Part shown: positions 17,149 through 24,160 of the stretch, in pieces
Numbering within the stretch: the first letter of the stretch is position 1
Layout of the letters: the number at the start of each line of letters is the position of its first letter
The notes under the pieces: model-generated
Told to the model about the DNA's origin: nothing
The model's input: only the letters and a program-made list of their open reading frames with translations
The model's database searches: none
Program-made: the position numbers and the translations under genes
Source: a virus
Reading direction: 5' to 3' (one strand)
Length of the DNA stretch: 29,075 bases
Virus record (IMG/VR): IMGVR_UViG_3300007346_000148
Span: 1-29,075 of that record

Positions 17149-19065
17149 ATGACATTGCAGGTTCCTGACTGGATGAGTCAAGAAGCCGTTGATACCCTCT
17201 CACGCGGTTATCTCTGGCAAGCTGAAACCCCGCGAGGTATGTGGGAAAGAGTGGCCAACCATGCGGCTAAAATTCTTAAATATGAAAAAATTTCTCAGGA
17301 CCTATTTGAAGCCATGTGGAATGGGTATATTGGCCTAGCCACGCCTGTTGCCGCAAACTTCGGAACTTCTAGAGGATTGCCGATCAGTTGCTACTCTGTG
17401 CATCTTTCTGACTCTGTTCAGTCTATTTACTCCCATCTTAAAGAAGTTGCTGCTCTGTCTAAAAATGGCGGTGGAGTCGGTGTGTATTTCGGAGATATTC
17501 GCCCGGCTGGTTCTCCTATTAGCGCTGGGGGCAAAAGCACAGGCGTGGTGCCATGGGCTCAGCAATACGACCTCGCTGCATCAGTGGTTAGCCAGGGAGG
17601 CGTGAGGCGCGGTAGCTTTGCAATCTATCTCCCTATCACCCACCCAGACCTTCCCGAGCTTCTCCGCTCTAAAGACCATTCTCAAGGCGATCCTCGTAAA
17701 TTCGTAGATAGCAACGTCGCAGTGACAGTCGACGATGAGTTTATTACTGCAATGCTTCGTGGCGATGTAGAAAAACAAAAACTTTTCGGCGAAGTATTAA
17801 AGATCCGCATGGTAAGCGGGTCGCCGTACATCGTGTACATCGACAATGCTAATAAGCAAAATCCAGAGTGCTACAATCAAAGAGGGCTCAAAGTTTCTAC
17901 CTCAAATCTCTGCTCTGAAATCTTCCTACACACTGACGAAAATCACTCTTTTGTTTGCGTACTTAGCTCTCTTAATCTTGCTAAGTACGACGAATGGAAA
18001 TCATGGGTCGGCCCCAACACAGGGAAAACCGTTCCAGAACTCACGACGTACCTCCTAGACGCCGTTGTGGAGGACTTTTGCCATAAAGCAGAGCGTTTGC
18101 CATCTATGGGCCGGAGTGCGCGTTTTGCCAGGAAATCAAGGGCGTTAGGCATTGGTACAATGGGACTTCATGCCCTATATCAGCACCGTGGTTATGCCTT
18201 TGAATCCGAAGATGCAAGGAAGCTTAATATTGAATGCCACAAGTTCATCCGCGAAAAAGCAGAAAAAGCATCGAGGCAAATGGCAATTGACTATGGCGAG
18301 CCAGAATGGTGCAAGGGCAATGGAATGAGGCATACTCATTTGATCGCTATCGCGCCGACGCGGTCGAATTCTGTGATTAGCGGAGCAGTGTCTCAGGGGA
18401 TCGAGCCGATCGATTCAAATTACTATGTTGCAAAGCAAGCAAAAGGAACATTTGTTCGCAAAAACCCGTATCTTGTTCAGCTTCTTATCGGCCTAGGTAA
18501 AAATACCGAAGAGGTGTGGGAAAGTATTCTTGAGATGAGAGGTAGCGTTCAGCATCTGAACTTCCTTACCGACTCTGAAAAGAAGATGTTCCGAACAGCG
18601 CGGGAGATTGATCAGTTCGAGCTAATCCGCCAGGCCTCTGACCGCCAGCCATACATTTGCCAAGGACAGTCCCTTAATCTCTTTGTTGATCCTGAGGCAC
18701 CACCTGATTATCTGTTTAAACTTCATCTCAGTGCCTGGAAATATGGACTTAAGAGCCTATATTATTTGCGCAGTTCTTCGTTGTTGGTTAAAAAATCTTC
18801 TATGAAAAAGGCCCAAAAACCACGAGTAAAAATTATTACAAAATCAGATTGCCCATACTGCGTTAAGGCAAAAGAACTTCTCAAGGAAAACGGTATTTCT
18901 TATGAAGAGGTAGATAGGGCGCAAGTAGAAGACTTCCCATATAAAACCGTACCTCAGATATGGATTAATGGAAACTATATTGGAGGGTACACAGATCTTG
19001 CGGAAGAACTTAACCAATCAGACGAAGCTTCAAAGTACAAAGAATGCGCTGCTTGTGAGGGATGA
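17149..19065 (+). CDS. nrdA: Class I ribonucleotide reductase, large subunit with internal glutaredoxin domain
   Basis: The 638-aa alpha subunit reduces ribonucleotides to deoxyribonucleotides. Active-site residues are intact: C81 (PISCYS) and C270 (VCVLSSLNL) form the redox pair, NLCSE at 253-257 gives N253, C255 and E257, and Y538-Y539 (LYYLR) carry the radical path. There is no N-terminal ATP-cone: the protein starts directly in the body, so overall dATP shut-off is probably absent. After YYLR, at about residues 556-620, lies a complete glutaredoxin: CPYC (568-571), TVPQIWING (600-608), GGYTDL. After that comes the normal NrdA tail with its shuttle cysteines, KECAACEG (C633, C636). Glutaredoxin is thus built in between the body and the tail, and should feed electrons directly to it. 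A terminator lies 11 nt downstream. Confidence 0.95.
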   Translation: MTLQVPDWMSQEAVDTLSRGYLWQAETPRGMWERVANHAAKILKYEKISQDLFEAMWNGYIGLATPVAANFGTSRGLPISCYSVHLSDSVQSIYSHLKEVAALSKNGGGVGVYFGDIRPAGSPISAGGKSTGVVPWAQQYDLAASVVSQGGVRRGSFAIYLPITHPDLPELLRSKDHSQGDPRKFVDSNVAVTVDDEFITAMLRGDVEKQKLFGEVLKIRMVSGSPYIVYIDNANKQNPECYNQRGLKVSTSNLCSEIFLHTDENHSFVCVLSSLNLAKYDEWKSWVGPNTGKTVPELTTYLLDAVVEDFCHKAERLPSMGRSARFARKSRALGIGTMGLHALYQHRGYAFESEDARKLNIECHKFIREKAEKASRQMAIDYGEPEWCKGNGMRHTHLIAIAPTRSNSVISGAVSQGIEPIDSNYYVAKQAKGTFVRKNPYLVQLLIGLGKNTEEVWESILEMRGSVQHLNFLTDSEKKMFRTAREIDQFELIRQASDRQPYICQGQSLNLFVDPEAPPDYLFKLHLSAWKYGLKSLYYLRSSSLLVKKSSMKKAQKPRVKIITKSDCPYCVKAKELLKENGISYEEVDRAQVEDFPYKTVPQIWINGNYIGGYTDLAEELNQSDEASKYKECAACEG

Positions 19066-19076
19066 CAAAATATCAC

Positions 19077-19100
19077 AGAGGGCAATATCCGGCCCTCTTT
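19077..19100 (+). terminator. Terminator hairpin after nrdA
   Basis: AGAGGGC (19077-19083) and GCCCTCT (19092-19098) form a perfect 7-bp stem with an 8-nt loop, followed by TT and a pyrimidine tract rather than a pure T-run. It also spans the -35 region of the next promoter. Confidence 0.7.
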
Positions 19101-19103
19101 CTC

Positions 19104-19112
19104 TGATATAAT
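19104..19112 (+). promoter_or_regulatory. Extended -10 promoter of the pyrophosphatase cassette
   Basis: TGATATAAT at 19104-19112, followed by TAC as at 13352-13354. No recognisable -35; the position is inside the hairpin 19077-19098. The ATG follows 22 nt downstream. Confidence 0.62.
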
Positions 19113-19133
19113 TACACAAGAAATTTAAAATCC

Positions 19134-19586
19134 ATGTTTGATTACGTTCAGTTTATCAACGAAGGCTACGCTTCCCAGCAAAAATACGCTAAAGCAGCTG
19201 GTCAACCAGGACCTCTTGATCCTGATCTTTCCCGAGAGGATCGTCATGCGAAAGTGATCGAGCACCTGGGCCATCTCATTGAAGAGACTATTGAAGCTCG
19301 GGTGTATGTCCCTAGGCGCAGTTGGAAGAACAATGAACCTTCCTTCCTCGATAATGATAAAAATCGCGAAGAGTTTATTGCAGAGATGTTTGACATCCTT
19401 TTATTTTTTCGAGCAGCGCTGGCTTATGCCGGCGTTAGCGGCGAGGAGTTTGCAAAGATTGCCGAAAAGAAAATGAACTATAACTCTAAACGAAAAGACC
19501 ATAACGTTAATGGCACGGCTTCTGCTTCACAAAATCCCGCGGAAGAACTTCAGGGTAATTGTGATTCTACTAATTTTAATGGCTAA
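19134..19586 (+). CDS. All-alpha NTP pyrophosphohydrolase, dimeric dUTPase / T4 gp56-like or MazG-like
   Basis: The 150-aa protein shows the metal-binding pattern of the all-alpha NTP-PPase superfamily: E50-E51-x-x-E54 (H-L-I-E-E-T-I-E-A), a basic RRSWKN segment (61-66), then E-E-F-I-A-E-M-F-D-I-L with E80, E84 and D87. A late N-Y-N-S-K-R-K-D motif (115-122) resembles the C-terminal signature of dimeric dUTPases, including T4 gp56 (dCTP/dUTP pyrophosphatase). The RRSWKN segment resembles W-K-x-W-K of that branch more than classical MazG, which cyanophages usually carry. It probably hydrolyses dUTP and/or dCTP to the monophosphate, supplying the TS-family enzyme at 24923. The last ~25 residues look like an unstructured tail. 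The next small gene overlaps its stop. Confidence 0.72.
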   Translation: MFDYVQFINEGYASQQKYAKAAGQPGPLDPDLSREDRHAKVIEHLGHLIEETIEARVYVPRRSWKNNEPSFLDNDKNREEFIAEMFDILLFFRAALAYAGVSGEEFAKIAEKKMNYNSKRKDHNVNGTASASQNPAEELQGNCDSTNFNG

Positions 19587-19743
19587 AGATTATAGGGCAT
19601 TTGGTGAAACCAAGTGCCATTTTTGTGACGGGCGAGGATTCATTATCCTCCAGCAATCAACTCTAGAGGGTAAAATCCTCCCCAATCACGTAGAAGAATG
19701 CGAAAGATGTAATGGACAAGGATTTTTTAAACAAAATAGCTAG
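19579..19743 (+). CDS. Miniprotein with two DnaJ-type zinc knuckles
   Basis: I choose the ATG at 19579, which overlaps the upstream stop (ATGGCTAA), giving 54 residues starting M-A-K-D-Y-R. Longer in-frame starts upstream would lie deep within the pyrophosphatase gene. The protein consists almost entirely of two CxxCxGxG motifs, CHFCDGRG (about 13-20) and CERCNGQG (about 41-48), like half of the DnaJ cysteine-rich domain. It should bind one zinc ion. There is no J-domain. Phages and cyanobacteria carry such small zinc proteins; function is unknown. It overlaps the next gene by 32 nt. Confidence 0.68.
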   Translation: MAKDYRAFGETKCHFCDGRGFIILQQSTLEGKILPNHVEECERCNGQGFFKQNS

Positions 19744-20197
19744 AGGGCAAATACTTGTTCTCAACGCGACCTACGAACCAATCAATATCACAACGTGGAA
19801 AAGAGCCTTTGTGCTCCTTCTTAAAGAGAAGGCCCAGGTAATTAATCATAGAGTAATTCGCCTTTTAGAATATATTAAAATTCCTTTCACAAAACTAAAA
19901 AATAACAAACCAACTAGGAGCGCTATTTATCAACGAGATGGGCACAAATGCCAGTATTGTGGCTCCACAAGAAAGCTTACCATAGACCACATTATCCCTA
20001 GATCTAAAGGTGGGACAGATGACTGGGATAATTTGGTTGTTGCTTGCTCATCTTGCAATATCAAAAAAGCTAATAAATATCTTGAGCATACTGGAATGAA
20101 GCTTATTCGCAAACCTACTCAACCTCGCACTCATCTAGACATTGCTATTTCCCAAACAAATATGACAGAATGGCATGAGTTTTGTTTCTTAGTTTAA
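19712..20197 (+). CDS. HNH endonuclease of the bacterial/cyanobacterial CxxC type
   Basis: The 161-aa protein matches a widespread HNH family that begins V-L-V-L-N-A-x-Y-E-P-x-N-I (here I-L-V-L-N-A-T-Y-E-P-I-N-I, residues 14-26). It has CQYC (80-83), the HNH core L-T-I-D-H-I-I-P-R-S-K-G-G (D92, H93), N107 in D-N-L-V, and the second zinc pair CSSCN (112-116). Zinc ligands and catalytic His are intact. Related proteins are common in cyanobacterial chromosomes, where their role is unclear, so capture from a host is likely. The start at 19712 lies within the previous gene, adding ~12 residues before the conserved region; no better start is visible. It ends the nrdA-downstream cassette. Confidence 0.82.
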   Translation: MDKDFLNKIARGQILVLNATYEPINITTWKRAFVLLLKEKAQVINHRVIRLLEYIKIPFTKLKNNKPTRSAIYQRDGHKCQYCGSTRKLTIDHIIPRSKGGTDDWDNLVVACSSCNIKKANKYLEHTGMKLIRKPTQPRTHLDIAISQTNMTEWHEFCFLV

Positions 20198-20235
20198 AAT
20201 AGCAGTAGAGGGAAAATGTAATTATTTACACTGTT

Positions 20236-20350
20236 CCCTTCGTTCATCGGAGAAATAGTTGTGCTTCTCTGACGCAAGTAAGTCGCGGAACGGAACGTTC
20301 ATTCTCTATTCGGAAATAGAGAACGCAAACGACTGAAGGAACGGGAGATT
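20236..20350 (+). ncRNA. Structured leader resembling the glutamine riboswitch (glnA / Downstream-peptide motif)
   Basis: The segment has no open frame but is highly structured. CGTTC (20241-20245) can pair with GAACG (20339-20343) as a closing stem. TCGGAGAA (20247-20254) pairs with TTCTCTGA (20265-20272), and TTCTCTATT (20302-20310) pairs perfectly with AATAGAGAA (20315-20323) over a 4-nt loop. Single-stranded elements CGTTCATC, GACGCAAGTAAGT and GAAGGAACG match my memory of the related glnA and Downstream-peptide RNAs (CGUUCA, ACGGAAGUAGG-type, GAAGGAACG), which bind L-glutamine in cyanobacteria and cyanophages. Those RNAs precede short peptide genes, as here. The assignment is by eye; structure is more certain than ligand. 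If correct, expression of the following peptide responds to cell nitrogen status. Confidence 0.65.
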
Positions 20351-20384
20351 TAAACCTCACCCTAGTATTTCAGGAGTAAATAAA

Positions 20385-20552
20385 ATGAACGCACTTCATT
20401 TGATCAAAAAGCAGATTCAAAAAGCCTCTGCACTTCATGATGCACAAATTCACCACACAGCTTATCGCGGTTGTGAGTTTTGTGTCGGCACCCATGAAGC
20501 AAAGGAAGTTCATGGTACATTTAATTACCGTGGGCATTCCTACACAAAGTGA
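20385..20552 (+). CDS. 55-aa YRG-motif peptide (DUF4278-like) behind the leader
   Basis: The ATG has a strong Shine-Dalgarno, CAGGAG, 9 nt upstream. The peptide opens M-N-A-L-H-L-I-K-K and carries two Y-R-G steps, T-A-Y-R-G-C and F-N-Y-R-G-H-S-Y, the latter ending the protein. The Y-R-G-x-x-Y pattern is that of DUF4278, a family found in cyanobacteria and their phages. Two Cys (C30, C33) form a C-x-x-C pair. The function is unknown. Its position downstream of the leader RNA and before a strong terminator makes a monocistronic, RNA-controlled unit. Confidence 0.75.
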   Translation: MNALHLIKKQIQKASALHDAQIHHTAYRGCEFCVGTHEAKEVHGTFNYRGHSYTK

Positions 20553-20573
20553 TTGAATTATCTGCATAATAAA

Positions 20574-20607
20574 GAGAGGGGCCCTTATCGGAACCCCTCT
20601 TTTTTTT
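20574..20607 (+). terminator. Rho-independent terminator closing the leader-peptide unit
   Basis: AGAGGGG (20575-20581) pairs with CCCCTCT (20594-20600) over 12 nt, followed by seven T. The methyltransferase gene on the other strand ends at 20606, inside the T-run, so the hairpin may also serve that transcript although its T-run on that side is poor. Confidence 0.9.
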
Positions 20608-21820
20608 ATATCGACCAAATTTGCTCCATAGGTTTTTTATTGGCTATGTTTGATTGGCGAAGAATTTTTGGAGTTCCGTCGTCTTTAAGTTCGGGATCTA
20701 TCCATTTCCTTTTACCATCGAGCGCAGCGGCGACTTCGCTAATCCAGTCTCCGGCCGTGCATGCCGGAACATTTTGACAACAAACGTTTGCGTTTTTGCT
20801 ATCTACTTGGACTTTTTTATTAAACTCACGAGGAAAACCCATTAATCCTAAAAGTTCTGATGTAGTTAGCCATCTATCTTCGTAAGGATGCATAAGATGC
20901 GGTGCTGTTTTCCACATCATCGATTGAGTTCTATGCCAAGCTAACTTCATACTTCCGTCCATAATATTCTTACCATTGGCTTTTTTCTCACGAGTGTAGT
21001 TTAGCCATCTATTTACTCTTTCATCACGGACGACTACGCAAGCCTCATCCAGCCAACCAGAGTTATAAATTACTTCCCATACACTAACCATCTTCTTTGC
21101 AGCAACAATGCTCAATATGTCCTGAGTTGTCGATCCTCTATACTTCTCTTTAATAAATTGCCACAAAGGGTCGTCGGAAGGTCTGGTGCTCTTTGTATTC
21201 ACAAGAGGGCTCGGAGCAAATTCCCCTTCCTTAATGAATTTATGAAAGGGTTTATAGTCTTTGTTGATAGGCTCGAGCACAGGGACTTTCTTTCCTTTCC
21301 ATAGAAAGAAGAAGCTACGTGTCCTCTCTTGAGGTACTCCGTGCTTGATTGTTGATGTCTTAATCAGACTCATTGTATAATCATGTTTCTGCGCTAGCCC
21401 GTTTATCCGCTCAGCAAACTCTTCTCCCATCTTGGAAAATAGGGTGGGTGCGTTCTCTACCATGATAGCCTTAGGCTTAATGGTACTCATAGCGTACTCC
21501 GATGCATGGATCATATGCATATTGCTGGGAGCCTGACATCCTCTGGGGTTGTTGGCCATATCACCACTTGTGGTATTGGCCATAGATAGCCCGGCGCATG
21601 GCGGCAAAGATGTTACAATATCTACGTACTTCTTTGGATAGGCGTCTTCATCCAAGTTAAAAAATGGAATTTCTGAAAAGAATTTTAGACAATATGAATC
21701 ATTCAGACCGAAAGTATCAGACCATGATGCAATCCACTCTGGATCACGACCGAGAGCGTTGGTTGTGCCTACAACCGAACCACCAACAAGAGGGATTATA
21801 TGACCGTGGGAATATGACAT
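20606..21820 (-). CDS. DNA (cytosine-5-)-methyltransferase
   Basis: The 404-aa protein has the C5-methyltransferase motifs: a Gly-rich N-terminal loop (PLVGGSVVG, about 10-18) in the place of motif I, catalytic Cys in S-L-P-P-C-A-G-L-S (C75, motif IV), V-E-N-A (121-124, motif VI; usually ENV), and G-V-P-Q-E-R-T-R (161-168, motif VIII). Near the C-terminus are R-W-L-T-T-S-E-L-L-G-L-M-G-F-P and C-Q-N-V-P (motifs IX-X). The region between VIII and IX (about 170-315) would hold the target-recognition part; its sequence gives no target. Motif I and ENA are somewhat divergent, so activity should be confirmed. It is transcribed away from the HNH-domain gene at 21872 across a 51-nt spacer with an inverted repeat. 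It may protect phage DNA or form a restriction-modification-like pair. Confidence 0.85.
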   Translation of the reverse strand: MSYSHGHIIPLVGGSVVGTTNALGRDPEWIASWSDTFGLNDSYCLKFFSEIPFFNLDEDAYPKKYVDIVTSLPPCAGLSMANTTSGDMANNPRGCQAPSNMHMIHASEYAMSTIKPKAIMVENAPTLFSKMGEEFAERINGLAQKHDYTMSLIKTSTIKHGVPQERTRSFFFLWKGKKVPVLEPINKDYKPFHKFIKEGEFAPSPLVNTKSTRPSDDPLWQFIKEKYRGSTTQDILSIVAAKKMVSVWEVIYNSGWLDEACVVVRDERVNRWLNYTREKKANGKNIMDGSMKLAWHRTQSMMWKTAPHLMHPYEDRWLTTSELLGLMGFPREFNKKVQVDSKNANVCCQNVPACTAGDWISEVAAALDGKRKWIDPELKDDGTPKILRQSNIANKKPMEQIWSI

Positions 21821-21842
21821 AAAAAATAGACAATCGTCGGAT

Positions 21843-21870
21843 CTTTAGACTGAATGATCTCAGTTTAAAG
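21843..21870. repeat. Inverted repeat in second divergent spacer
   Basis: CTTTAGACTG (21843-21852) and CAGTTTAAAG (21861-21870) are complementary except for one G-T position, around an 8-nt loop. The right arm is identical to that at 7161-7170 and ends 1 nt before the ATG at 21872. In RNA of the plus-strand gene it would form a hairpin next to the start codon; as DNA it is a candidate operator. Confidence 0.72.
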
Positions 21871-21871
21871 T

Positions 21872-24160
21872 ATGAAGAGATATAGATATGTGCTACGAAG
21901 CATGACGGATAGGATTAGCTATAACGCCCCAGATGACTGGGGTATTTCAGAAAAAGAATCGTGGGTTAGTTTTGAAGAGCTAAAGGATAATGGTGCCCCG
22001 GTCCTTGAGGGTAGAGACGTTGTAGGTTTTATTGAGTTTGCACAAATTAAACTCGCTCCTAATAAGCCTCCTGGGGCAACTTCTTGGCGATCTATAGATA
22101 ATAAGCCAGTGCAGCTGGATCCATCGACTAAAAGATGGAAGTATGTTCGAGCAAAGCCTCAAGCTGAACAGAAAAACACTCCCGCTCAAAGAATGGAGCA
22201 GGCTAGAAAGTCTGGTCAATGGAAAGGCCCAGTAGACAAAGAGACTCCTAAGAATAAGCCCGAGCCTAAAGTTAAGCCAGAAATTAAAAAGCCTGAGCCT
22301 AAAGAAAAGAAAATCGCTCCGGCTCCTGCGCCAGAAACAAAACAAGAAAAAGAACCAACAGCAACTAATATTGATAAATATGCTCTTGACGTTGTTTCAG
22401 AAGAAGATGCAAACCGAGTAGCCGACTTAGCTGCTAAAGGATCTCAAGACCCCATGTTTAGATCGGGTCAAATTACAATTAAAGAGATAGATGGGCATTA
22501 CTCTGGAGCTTCTCCAGTTCAAGAATTATTTAATAAGTTCCCACAAAACGTACGAGAAATATCTGACGCGATAAAAGAAGGAAACTTGGATGCAAAAATA
22601 AAAATGAAGGGCGGAAAGGAAGTAATGACTGTAAGAGAAATTGCTTCTCAGGCAGGAGTTAAAAATGAAGAATTGCAATCTCTTTCAAACTTTATTGAAT
22701 TACTCGACTCTCAGACAGAATCAAATGGGGCATGGAGAACTTCTGCAACTTATAGTTTGTCTCCAGGATTAGATTACGCGTCTGCAAAAATGATCGAGCA
22801 AAGATCTGATCTTGCTAATTCAGAAACTTCTGTTCAAGACATCAGAACCAAGGCTTATTCTTTAGGAGCTTTAAATGACGATAGTAAAGGATGGTCTTCT
22901 CTATCACCAGCGGCCATTGATTTAGCCTTTGAGTTAAGGACTGCAAAACAACGAGAAGCATTGAAAAAGAGCGGCACTCCTAATTATTTTTACGACCCTA
23001 CGGCATCAAATCAGCAGGGTAAAGCAAATAGTATAAGAGGCAGAATGGCTTTATTTATGTACGCAAGGCAGGGTGGTAGAGACTGCTACGCTACAGGAGG
23101 AAACATAAAACCCGTTGGTGACTTTCAAGTAGAGCATATTGAGGATATGTCCTCTGGAGGCAGAGATCACAAAGATAATCTTGCTTTATCAGTAAAATAT
23201 GTCAACGAAGCAAGAGGGTCTATGTCTTTACCCAATCTTCAAAATTTAGGAGAAAGAAAGGCAAAAGAAGTTGATAAAAACTTAGCAAACCCAGACGGAC
23301 AATTTTTACAGGCAAGATTGGGCGCCTTACAAAAAAGAGGAATTCACGACGCTTTAAGCGCAACTGCGTCACCTTTAAAGGGTAAAGTATCTGATTTAAT
23401 TAGCCCGGCTTTCTTCGAGCTAATTTTATCTAATCAAGAAAAACTTCCTGAAGATTTAAAAACTTCTCAAGGAGCTTTTGATTCGTTTGTGGAAGAAATA
23501 AATAGCAACTTTGAAGGAAGTGTAAAAATTACAAGTTTGTCCTCTACTAAGCTAAATAATCTAGTTTCTTCTCTAGAAAACTTGGGAGCAGACCCAGATA
23601 AAATAAAAGATTATCTTGGTAGAATCGCTTTCAACAACTATCACGACGGAAGCAGAGGAACTAGAGGAGGAACAAATGAAAGTCCGGCCGGGCTAACCTC
23701 TCTTGAAAATAGGGCACTTGGAAAACCGGATACTATCTCTGAAGATAGGTACGAGCAGCATACACAAATGATTGCTGCTTCCCACGCCGCAATTAGAGAC
23801 GCAAGAGAGGCATTAATAAAAGGAGAGTCGAAAAATAATGTAGAATTTCACGAAGTTCTTTCTAGAAGCTTACATTTTATTTCTGGAAAAGCAGAAGACT
23901 CTCCTGAATGGATTAAAGCTCGTCCTTCTAATCCAAGAGACATTTTATTTACAGTAGATACTTATTTAAAAAATTTTCCTCCTGAATCAAAAGTAGGAAA
24001 TAACCTTGATGGGTTATATCTCTCTGCCGCTATGAGCCAATACGGATTTAGCGCAGAAGAAATTGCTAATCCTAATTTGCTAACACAAAAAGCTAAAAGA
24101 ACTCAAGCCGAAAAGTTAAGAGCTAACTTAAAGTTAATTAGAGGCGGAAACAATGAATGA
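21872..24160 (+). CDS. Large protein with central HNH-like nuclease motif
   Basis: The 762-aa protein has three visible parts. Residues 1-95 include PPGATSWRSI and are of unknown fold. Residues ~95-170 are a Lys/Pro/Glu-rich linker (repeated K-P-E-P-K). Residues ~170-762 are mostly helical and contain at about 395-450 an HNH-like core: RGRMALFMYARQ, a single Cys, F-Q-V-E-H-I-E-D-M (H422), D-N-L-A-L, and a following Asn (V-N-E-A-R). The lower zinc site of many HNH proteins is not obvious. The start could also be the ATG at 21902 because the first ATG abuts a hairpin and lacks a Shine-Dalgarno. It lies opposite a C5-methyltransferase and overlaps the next gene by 8 nt. It could be a restriction or DNA-processing nuclease, or a homing enzyme. 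The overall family is not recognised. Confidence 0.65.
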   Translation: MKRYRYVLRSMTDRISYNAPDDWGISEKESWVSFEELKDNGAPVLEGRDVVGFIEFAQIKLAPNKPPGATSWRSIDNKPVQLDPSTKRWKYVRAKPQAEQKNTPAQRMEQARKSGQWKGPVDKETPKNKPEPKVKPEIKKPEPKEKKIAPAPAPETKQEKEPTATNIDKYALDVVSEEDANRVADLAAKGSQDPMFRSGQITIKEIDGHYSGASPVQELFNKFPQNVREISDAIKEGNLDAKIKMKGGKEVMTVREIASQAGVKNEELQSLSNFIELLDSQTESNGAWRTSATYSLSPGLDYASAKMIEQRSDLANSETSVQDIRTKAYSLGALNDDSKGWSSLSPAAIDLAFELRTAKQREALKKSGTPNYFYDPTASNQQGKANSIRGRMALFMYARQGGRDCYATGGNIKPVGDFQVEHIEDMSSGGRDHKDNLALSVKYVNEARGSMSLPNLQNLGERKAKEVDKNLANPDGQFLQARLGALQKRGIHDALSATASPLKGKVSDLISPAFFELILSNQEKLPEDLKTSQGAFDSFVEEINSNFEGSVKITSLSSTKLNNLVSSLENLGADPDKIKDYLGRIAFNNYHDGSRGTRGGTNESPAGLTSLENRALGKPDTISEDRYEQHTQMIAASHAAIRDAREALIKGESKNNVEFHEVLSRSLHFISGKAEDSPEWIKARPSNPRDILFTVDTYLKNFPPESKVGNNLDGLYLSAAMSQYGFSAEEIANPNLLTQKAKRTQAEKLRANLKLIRGGNNE

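Noticed and set aside
20218-20231. TGTAATTATTTACA palindrome as an NtcA box upstream of the leader
   Set aside because: NtcA needs GTA-N8-TAC; the spacing here is GTA-N6-TAC, and no -10 element stands at the right distance.
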